From JAXHLG01 sp046497225 (GTDB taxonomy: Bacteria > Patescibacteriota > Minisyncoccia > Moranbacterales > DUUL01), in assembly GCA_046497225.1 (NCBI GenBank), contig JAWOGA010000008.1, positions 1 through 10,908 of the forward strand: a stretch of 10,908 nucleotides of DNA, given 5' to 3'. Under the pieces are notes generated by a model, which searched no databases, was not told the DNA's origin, and saw only the letters and a list, made by a program, of their open reading frames with translations. This document shows positions 6,975 to 10,908 of this stretch, piece by piece. Both the position numbers and the translations under genes were made by a program. The number at the start of each line of letters is the position of its first letter. Within the stretch, counting starts at the first letter, position 1.

Positions 6975-7010
6975 AAAAGCCGGATATTTTTAATAAAATA
7001 TCCGGCTTTT
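6975..7010 (-). terminator. pyrEF terminator (possibly bidirectional)
   Basis: A perfect 16-bp stem has arms 'aaaagccggatatttt' and its complement, with a 4-nt loop 'taat'. On the minus strand the stem ends in a T-run, 25 nt past the pyrEF stop codon. Because the arms begin with A-runs and end with T-runs, the hairpin could also stop plus-strand transcripts. Confidence 0.9.
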
Positions 7011-7035
7011 GTTCAATATTATTTTCAGAAAACTT

Positions 7036-8346
7036 TCAAATCAGCCCTCTCAGCTCCTCCTTTTGAATTCGGCTAATTTCGGTAATTGGACTAGGTGATT
7101 CATATATCTGCCTACCCATCACCAAATAATTCGCCCCTGCTTCCATCGCGCTCCTGGGCGTTTTAACGCGGACTTGCTCACCAGCATCAACTCCTTTTGA
7201 CCGAATGCCGGGATTGATAATAATCATTCCTGGATAAAGCCTTCTTAATTCCTGCGATTCCTCGGCTGAACAAACAAATCCGTCTGCTCCGCCTCTTTTG
7301 GCAATTCTGGCTAGCGCTTGCACCTGTTCCCACGGTTGCCGAGCATAGACTTCCTCGCAATTATCCCCATCAAAAGAAGTCAGCAAAGTAACCGCCAGCA
7401 CCTTGGTTCCAGTGCCTTTCAGTATTTTGACTGCCGCCTGGATAACCTCTTTGGTTGCCGAAGCATGCACCGTCACAGCCCAGGGCGGACAAGGAAGCAG
7501 GTGTTTAGTGATATTTTTAACCGTATTCTTGATATCAAAGCATTTCAAGTCCGCCATAACACGCCCGTAAACACTCAAACTGGGAAGCAGATTCTCGACC
7601 CCTTTGGCAATCAGCATATCATTGACCTTGATAATAGTGCCTGTCGTCCTGAGTTTCTCAAGGGTAGGCAACATTTCTTCCCAATCTTTACTGTCAGCGG
7701 AAAAAATTATGGGATTCTTTTCCTCAAGAGCGGGGTCACATCTTTCCATATACTCATTTTCAACCAAATGCCGGCGAACATCATGAAGCGTCTGTCCCGG
7801 CCAGACATTCATATTAATTCCCTGTTTGATGAAATTTGCTTTCCATCCCTGCTGCCTGTCAACTATAACCACAAGTGGCAAGAGGTCGGCATCTCTAGCT
7901 ATGCATTCTTTGTATGGACCGACTTTGGATTGCCCGTCCGTTATTACATCATCATATATTGCCACTCGATCTCCGGGAAAACACTCCCCGCTTATCTTCG
8001 CATCCGCCACTCTTCCTTCTTTTTCTTCCCTGCGAATGGTGAAGTAGGGTTTGTCAATAAGCTCAGCAATCCGACTTGAAAAAGGGGTAATCGCATCCGG
8101 AATTTCAACAAATCGATCCAAGTTCAATCGAAACAGCGGGTTGGCAAAAACTCTGGCAACAAAGCTACTCACATGTCTTGCCCTATTCCTGGTATCGCGA
8201 ATTTTGATGTAAATATCGGTAAACCCCCCGTTTTTGAGCCTCAAATCCCTGTCGTTACTCCATTCAATAAGCCCAAAATTAATAAGTTTTTCATTTACCT
8301 CAAAACGCTCCTCCGGCGTCAACCATGGCGTCAATGAAATCGGCAT
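7036..8346 (-). CDS. pyrEF: Bifunctional orotate phosphoribosyltransferase / OMP decarboxylase (UMP synthase fusion)
   Basis: A 436-residue fusion catalysing the last two steps of UMP synthesis: orotate + PRPP to OMP, then OMP to UMP + CO2. The N-terminal OPRT part (about 1-200) shows 'LKNGGFTDIYIKIRD' (37-51), 'TIRREEKEG' (103-111) and the PRPP loop 'VAIYDDVITDGQS' (128-140). The C-terminal OMP decarboxylase (about 210-436) shows 'IIFSAD' (Asp218), the catalytic 'ADLKCFDIKNTV' (Asp266, Lys268, Asp271), 'LLTSFDGDN', 'GADGFVCSAEE', phosphate-binding 'NPGIRSKG' (378-385) and 'YLVMGRQIY' (Arg412). All key residues are present. The order PyrE-PyrF is that of eukaryotic UMPS and of some bacteria. 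Start: ATG with a strong AGGAGG about 5 nt upstream (8351-8357). It is followed by a terminator. No other pyrimidine gene is in the window. Confidence 0.95.
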   Translation of the reverse strand: MPISLTPWLTPEERFEVNEKLINFGLIEWSNDRDLRLKNGGFTDIYIKIRDTRNRARHVSSFVARVFANPLFRLNLDRFVEIPDAITPFSSRIAELIDKPYFTIRREEKEGRVADAKISGECFPGDRVAIYDDVITDGQSKVGPYKECIARDADLLPLVVIVDRQQGWKANFIKQGINMNVWPGQTLHDVRRHLVENEYMERCDPALEEKNPIIFSADSKDWEEMLPTLEKLRTTGTIIKVNDMLIAKGVENLLPSLSVYGRVMADLKCFDIKNTVKNITKHLLPCPPWAVTVHASATKEVIQAAVKILKGTGTKVLAVTLLTSFDGDNCEEVYARQPWEQVQALARIAKRGGADGFVCSAEESQELRRLYPGMIIINPGIRSKGVDAGEQVRVKTPRSAMEAGANYLVMGRQIYESPSPITEISRIQKEELRGLI

Positions 8347-8431
8347 AACTCCTCCTTAAAATAGTTTGATGCCTTGATTAAAAAAATTCAAAGAACAAAA
8401 AAGAACCAAGCCAAAGCCCAATTCCCTCCCC

Positions 8432-8476
8432 ATCATAAACTGTACCAACCATACCAAACAATCCCCGTAAAATCAA
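8432..8476 (-). promoter_or_regulatory. Possible pyrEF promoter region
   Basis: Two overlapping minus-strand options exist. One is TTGATT (8471-8476) with TATGGT (8448-8453), 17-bp spacer, 4/6 each. The other uses TATGAT (8432-8437, 5/6) with a poor -35 18 bp upstream. A direct repeat 'ttggta' occurs twice between them. Either would give pyrEF a leader of roughly 80-100 nt. I see no PyrR-type binding loop. Confidence 0.28.
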
Positions 8477-8654
8477 TGCAATTATGTAATGCCTAGATTT
8501 GCTTAGCTGGAGCGGGCCTTCCTTCGCCACGACCCATTTCTTGGAATTTACGTGTTAGCCCGATCCATAATTTTTAAAGTTTTAAATAAATAGACTTTCC
8601 TTAAAAAATGTTTCAGCAATAAAAATACCAATTATTAAGAATCTTCTGGCCATA

Positions 8655-8683
8655 TTGCAATCCTCCCTCGCTTAGTGTATAAA
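8655..8683 (+). promoter_or_regulatory. Promoter for the structured RNA / CHC2 gene
   Basis: TTGCAA (8655-8660, 4/6) and TATAAA (8678-8683, 5/6) are separated by exactly 17 bp. The expected transcript start, about 6-7 nt after the -10, is near 8690. That is where the 5' strand of the outer helix of the downstream RNA fold begins (8689), so the promoter and the fold support each other. Confidence 0.5.
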
Positions 8684-8688
8684 AAGTA

Positions 8689-8851
8689 CATAGTTTGTGC
8701 TTTAGGTAAGCGGAATTTCCAACGTAAAGTCCAACTGATATACATTCTCCTGCAGGATGCTTTCCGACGTGGCGTCGGCAAATTCCGATGACTTACTTGA
8801 AGCGCGCTAAACTATGGCCGATCACGCAGGAAAGCAGCAAATGTTCTTTAC
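8689..8851 (+). ncRNA. Candidate structured leader RNA (unrecognised family)
   Basis: Three helices nest in register: CATAGTTT 8689-8696 with 8809-8816 (8 bp); 'gctttaggtaag' 8699-8710 with 8792-8803 (12 bp including two G-U pairs); CGGAATTT 8711-8718 with 8780-8787 (8 bp, separated from the previous helix by a 4-nt bulge, 8788-8791). The enclosed loop has a 6-bp hairpin CCGACG/CGTCGG (8764-8778, loop TGG) and a palindrome TCCTGCAGGA (8748-8757). Downstream sequence can pair back into the loop: TGCTTTCC 8758-8765 with GGAAAGCA 8829-8836, and GTAAAG 8724-8729 with CTTTAC 8846-8851, giving possible pseudoknots. The wobble pairs exist only in plus-strand RNA. The AAGGAGG of the next gene follows at 8856. 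It could be a riboswitch-like leader or an independent RNA; I cannot match it to a known class. Confidence 0.5.
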
Positions 8852-8866
8852 TAAAAAGGAGGCTCC

Positions 8867-9193
8867 ATGAAAAGGCGTTACATGGCAAATTTTCAAGAGG
8901 TTGTGCAGAAAATCAGGAGTCACAACATTGCGGATATAAGCACTAACTTCAATAATCATTTTTCCGGCAACCCTTCTGAGTCTGGCATTATTCATATCCA
9001 ATGTCCATTCCACCAAGACAACACCCCGTCTTTCACCTATTCCACACGGCATGACTTATTTTACTGCTACGGCTGCCAAAGCTCCGGAAATCTAATTGAT
9101 TTCTACGCAAAATTAAACGGAATTCCCTTCCTTACCGCAGTCGTCGAACTCGCCCGCTTTTTCAAAATAAAAATGATCTGGAAGAAAAGATAA
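8867..9193 (+). CDS. Stand-alone CHC2 zinc-finger protein (DnaG primase N-terminal type)
   Basis: A 108-residue protein consisting almost only of the CHC2 zinc-binding domain found at the N-terminus of bacterial primase. 'IQCPFHQDNTPSF' (44-56) and 'LFYCYGCQSSGNLIDF' (64-79) provide the ligands Cys46, His49, Cys67 and Cys70. The first 30 residues are a helix like that preceding the DnaG finger. The TOPRIM/RNA polymerase and helicase-binding domains are absent, so it cannot be a primase by itself. A single-stranded DNA or RNA binding role is plausible. Start: ATG with AAGGAGG about 5 nt upstream. It is the only plus-strand gene, is preceded by a long structured leader and followed by its own terminator, so it is a single-gene unit. 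Other possibilities are a plasmid/phage-derived primase fragment or an autoregulatory RNA-binding protein; the latter is speculation. Confidence 0.85.
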   Translation: MKRRYMANFQEVVQKIRSHNIADISTNFNNHFSGNPSESGIIHIQCPFHQDNTPSFTYSTRHDLFYCYGCQSSGNLIDFYAKLNGIPFLTAVVELARFFKIKMIWKKR

Positions 9194-9194
9194 A

Positions 9195-9226
9195 GCTGGG
9201 AATCACATGAGATTCCCGGCTTTTTT
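9195..9226 (+). terminator. Terminator of the CHC2 gene
   Basis: A 10-bp stem, 'gctgggaatc' (9195-9204) with 'gattcccggc' (9211-9220), has one U-G wobble, a 6-nt loop and then six T (9221-9226). It starts one base after the stop codon. The wobble is valid only on the plus strand, fitting the direction of the gene. Confidence 0.92.
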
Positions 9227-9337
9227 AAAATCAAATCTTATCTAAACCTTTTCCTCACTCAAGTTTCTATTGTTTTAATTAACACCCTGACATCAAGTCT
9301 TTGATTCAGCTTTGTCACGTTTAATCGTAATTAAACA

Positions 9338-9365
9338 AAACCCCTTCAAGCAAAAGAAGGGGTTT
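9338..9365 (-). terminator. Terminator of the superoxide reductase gene
   Basis: A 10-bp stem AAACCCCTTC (9338-9347) / GAAGGGGTTT (9356-9365) has an 8-nt loop. On the minus strand it is followed by a T-rich stretch (TTTTGTTTAATT). It lies 17 nt past the stop of the gene at 9383. The convergent CHC2 gene has its own terminator at 9195-9226. Confidence 0.85.
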
Positions 9366-9382
9366 GTCATTCTTTTTTACAT

Positions 9383-9769
9383 TTATCTTCTCCACAGTCC
9401 ATGAACATTACAATATTCTCTAAACATTATTTTTTCCGGCTCGTAGTCTAGATAAAAATCCGCTTTCGGTTGCTCTCCGGGTTTTAAAAACTTTCTTTCA
9501 TACAAATCACCATCTACCCATAACTCAACCCACTCTATATAATGATTTTCTTCCATGGGGTGTGGTACAGAGCCCACTTCAGCCCTATAACCAGACTCAG
9601 TCTTTTCAAAAACGGGAACGTGCTTTTCCTCCAAACCTTCCTCTTCAGTTTTTTCCTGTTGCAACTCCATTGACTGGCCGCAACAAACCAATTCTCCTTG
9701 TCCTGTATGCAAAACCTCCACAATATTACCGCAAACATTGCATTTGTAAATTTGTTTCAATTTAGTCAT
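9383..9769 (-). CDS. dfx: Desulfoferrodoxin (two-iron superoxide reductase)
   Basis: A 128-residue cytosolic enzyme that reduces superoxide to hydrogen peroxide without making oxygen, normally taking electrons from rubredoxin. The N-terminal desulforedoxin domain binds centre I through Cys10, Cys13, Cys29 and Cys30 ('YKCNVCGN', 'LVCCGQSM'). The superoxide reductase domain has the centre II ligands His50 ('EKHVPVFE'), His70 and His76 ('VPHPMEENHYIEWVEL'), and Cys120/His123 ('CNVHGLW'). Lys49, next to His50, matches the conserved catalytic lysine. Length equals the family norm. The ATG has no clear Shine-Dalgarno; a TATAAT (9809-9814, minus strand) 40 nt upstream may be its -10, with a poor -35. 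It lies 234 bp downstream of rubrerythrin on the same strand, a functional pair. No rubredoxin gene is in the window. Confidence 0.97.
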   Translation of the reverse strand: MTKLKQIYKCNVCGNIVEVLHTGQGELVCCGQSMELQQEKTEEEGLEEKHVPVFEKTESGYRAEVGSVPHPMEENHYIEWVELWVDGDLYERKFLKPGEQPKADFYLDYEPEKIMFREYCNVHGLWRR

Positions 9770-9828
9770 GGTGTTTCATTTTAACATTTAAAAATCTCTG
9801 TTGTTATAATTATAAACTCCACAACAAC

Positions 9829-9928
9829 CAATAACTGATGACTAATGACTTCCAACTTTCTCTACTTTCAAACTTTCTAAACCTTGCAACTTTCTAAACT
9901 TTCCAAACTTTCTAACTTTCTAAACTCG
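9829..9928. repeat. Degenerate 'aactttctaa' tandem repeat
   Basis: About eight irregular copies of 'aactttctaa' run from 9851 to 9928, preceded by 'ccaataactgatgactaatg' (9829-9848), which resembles the block at 1998-2046. Similar 'ctttc' words recur at 10631-10655. The array separates the superoxide reductase promoter zone from the rubrerythrin 3' end. No coding content is seen. Confidence 0.65.
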
Positions 9929-9939
9929 TAAAATTTTCC

Positions 9940-9997
9940 ACCCGGTGAAATAAGATTTTAAAAAAACCTTAATTTCGAAGAAATTATTTCACTGGGT
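9940..9997 (-). mobile_element. 58-bp inverted-repeat element, copy A (MITE-like)
   Basis: The ends 'acccggtgaaataa' and 'ttatttcactgggt' are inverted repeats of 14 bp with one mismatch. The reverse complement of this copy matches the copy at 10657-10714 at 52 of 58 positions by hand count. On the minus strand it contains a 7-bp stem TAATTTC/GAAATTA followed by AGG and seven T, six bases past the rubrerythrin stop, so it may also serve as that gene's terminator. No flanking duplication is visible. Confidence 0.65.
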
Positions 9998-10003
9998 AAA
10001 TGC

Positions 10004-10591
10004 CTAAAAAGTTTCACACTTCACTTGATAAAAAGCTTGCGGATGGCTGCAAGATGGGCATTCCTCCGGAGCCACTTTTCCTATATGTTGATATCCACAC
10101 TCTCTGCAAAACCAAGTAGTTTCCTCGTTTTTCTCAAAAACCGTGCCTTGCTCCACTTGAGTTATTAACTTTCTATATCTTTCTTCATGATGGGCTTCCG
10201 CTTTAGCAATTGATCTCAGCCTTGAAGCAATTTCATTATAACCCTCTTCTTCGGCCTCATCGGCAAACCTTTGATACATATCCGTATGCTCATAGTTTTC
10301 CCCGGCGGCTGCGGCTTTTAAATTCTCTAAAGTGCTTCCCCAAGTAGTTGGAACAGCAGCTTGCTCCACTTTTATCTCCGAATAATCTTCAGGGGAATCT
10401 TCCTTTAATTGATTGATTAGCCTCATCAACCATTTAGCATGCTCTTTTTCCTGCTCGGCGGTTTCCGTAAAAATACCGGCAATTTGCTCATAACCTTCTT
10501 TCTTGGCATCTTTGGCATAAAAAGTATACCTATTGCGAGCCTGGCATTCGCCTACAAAAGCTTCCGCTAAATTCTTAATTGTCTTTTCCAT
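10004..10591 (-). CDS. rbr: Rubrerythrin (peroxide-reducing di-iron protein)
   Basis: A 195-residue classical rubrerythrin: a four-helix di-iron domain (about 1-145) followed by a rubredoxin domain (158-192). Iron ligands fit the family pattern: Glu15 ('FVGECQARNRY'), Glu48/His51 ('AEQEKEHAKWL'), Glu98 and Glu101 ('AGENYEHTDMY'), Glu132/His135 ('AEAHHEERY'). The rubredoxin iron is held by Cys162/Cys165 ('FCRECGY') and Cys178/Cys181 ('ECPSCSHP'). It reduces hydrogen peroxide to water in the cytosol and so removes the product of the superoxide reductase encoded next door. Start: ATG at 10589-10591, the only one fitting the domain start; no Shine-Dalgarno is evident. The gene is bracketed by inverted 58-bp elements (9940-9997 and 10657-10714), which is unusual. 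Confidence 0.97.
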   Translation of the reverse strand: MEKTIKNLAEAFVGECQARNRYTFYAKDAKKEGYEQIAGIFTETAEQEKEHAKWLMRLINQLKEDSPEDYSEIKVEQAAVPTTWGSTLENLKAAAAGENYEHTDMYQRFADEAEEEGYNEIASRLRSIAKAEAHHEERYRKLITQVEQGTVFEKNEETTWFCRECGYQHIGKVAPEECPSCSHPQAFYQVKCETF

Positions 10592-10656
10592 TTTTTAGAT
10601 TTAATTATTAGATTTATTTAAAAAATTTAAAACTTTCGCTTCTTTCTTAACTTTCA

Positions 10657-10714
10657 ACCCGGTGAAATAATTTCTTTGAAATTAAGATTTTTTTAAAATC
10701 TTAATTTACCGGGC
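10657..10714 (+). mobile_element. 58-bp inverted-repeat element, copy B (MITE-like)
   Basis: This is the partner of copy A, in the opposite orientation, 66 bp upstream of the rubrerythrin start. Its ends are CCCGGT and ACCGGG; the inner part holds a perfect 13-bp inverted repeat, AAATTAAGATTTT and complement, around TTT. 'ctttca' occurs directly before (10651-10656) and shortly after (10718-10723), a possible target duplication, although this word is common locally. Confidence 0.65.
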
Positions 10715-10746
10715 AGACTTTCATGCTAACAAATATGAAAGCTGCC
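10711..10746. repeat. Inverted repeat adjoining element B
   Basis: 'gggcagactttcat' (10711-10724) pairs with 'atgaaagctgcc' (10735-10746) with one bulged base and a 10-nt loop. The right arm can alternatively pair with 'ggacagctttca' (10823-10834, one mismatch). It overlaps the end of element B, so the two may form one larger structure. No T-run follows on either strand. Confidence 0.45.
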
Positions 10747-10908
10747 CTTGCGCTACCTCCTAATAACAACCGTTCTTTAAAAAAACAATTTCTCCAAAAG
10801 AAATCAAGATAAGAAATAACTCGGACAGCTTTCAACTTTTACTACAAAATAATAGCTATTTTATTTCTGTAAACTTATTCTCCAAGAAGTTTATTCAAAG
10901 TAATCATC

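Larger units (their letters stand above)
6721..7035. other. Spacer between the GGDEF-like gene and pyrEF
   Basis: This 315-bp A/T-rich spacer contains, from left to right, a possible promoter zone for the GGDEF-like gene ('tatatatataatattatcat' near 6797-6816), a 28-bp palindrome (6859-6886), an unremarkable A/T-rich stretch, and the pyrEF terminator (6975-7010). I see no gene in it. Confidence 0.6.
8347..8866. other. Divergent intergenic region, pyrEF (-) / CHC2 gene (+)
   Basis: This 520-bp region has three parts. 8347-8480 is the A/T-rich pyrEF 5' region with possible promoters. 8481-8650 is mostly A/T-rich but contains a GC-rich island at 8508-8570 with short inverted repeats (CGGGC/GCCCG, TTCC/GGAA), which I cannot assign. 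8655-8866 holds a plus-strand promoter and a candidate structured RNA. A 23-codon minus-strand frame at 8582-8653 is noted but not called. Confidence 0.6.
10592..10908. other. Spacer upstream of rubrerythrin, up to the window edge
   Basis: This 317-bp stretch has no confirmed gene. It contains 'ctttc'-rich sequence (10631-10655), element B (10657-10714), and inverted repeats with the motif 'gcagctttca' (10711-10746 and 10736-10834). At the extreme right, two minus-strand frames enter from outside and stop at 10875-10877 and 10891-10893. One may be the 3' end of the next gene, but a handful of codons is too little to identify it. Confidence 0.5.

Noticed and set aside
7318..8079. 253-codon plus-strand frame opposite pyrEF
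   Set aside because: Antisense to intact PyrE and PyrF motifs, with no recognisable domain.
8525..8569. 14-codon minus-strand frame beginning MGRGEGRPAP in the GC-rich island
   Set aside because: Weak ribosome site and too short; likely chance in GC-rich DNA.
8689..8851. tRNA, T-box, tmRNA or RNase P RNA
   Set aside because: No CCA-type acceptor, T-loop, T-box sequence, tag-peptide frame or RNase P core words are found, and the size is wrong for the larger RNAs.
10735..10812. 25-codon plus-strand frame after element B
   Set aside because: No ribosome site, and its start lies inside an inverted repeat.

Overview
This window looks like a piece of an uncultivated, probably anaerobic, small-genome bacterium, most likely Patescibacteria/CPR (Parcubacteria-like). 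That placement is inference. It rests on the divergent leucyl-tRNA synthetase N-terminus, a short single-chain SufB-like protein, a PilX-like surface protein, superoxide reductase plus rubrerythrin, and A/T-rich spacers full of simple-sequence repeats. TGA ends the pyrEF frame, so a glycine-TGA code is not indicated. Every gene but one is on the minus strand.

Layout: 1-854 (-) is the 5' part of a PilX-like pilus/secretion protein that runs off the left edge. 958-1905 (-) is a SufB-family Fe-S scaffold. 2085-5249 (-) is LeuRS, enlarged to 1054 residues by a complete RBBP9/YdeN-type serine hydrolase inserted in a zinc ribbon and by three repeat-derived segments in the editing domain. 5250-5601 is a spacer with a long palindrome. 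5602-6720 (-) is a GGDEF-like protein with an HGDEF signature. 6721-7035 holds an operator-like palindrome and a terminator. 7036-8346 (-) is a PyrE-PyrF fusion (UMP synthase). 8347-8866 is a divergent intergenic region; its right half carries a promoter followed by a candidate structured RNA. 8867-9193 (+) is a 108-residue stand-alone CHC2 zinc finger (DnaG N-terminal type). 9383-9769 (-) is desulfoferrodoxin (superoxide reductase) and 10004-10591 (-) is rubrerythrin, the latter flanked by two inverted copies of a 58-bp element. 10592-10908 is a repeat-containing spacer.

Functional links: superoxide reductase makes peroxide that rubrerythrin removes, and an Fe-S assembly scaffold suits a cell with such iron proteins. 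The PyrE-PyrF fusion performs the last two steps of UMP synthesis. Nothing suggests one large operon: terminators lie after pyrEF, after the CHC2 gene and after the superoxide reductase gene.

The two strongest unusual signals are the hydrolase embedded in LeuRS and the roughly 130-nt plus-strand RNA ahead of the CHC2 gene. In the RNA, three helices stack in register, the wobble pairs fit only the plus strand, and the predicted transcript start falls on the first base pairs. I do not recognise the RNA as a known family.
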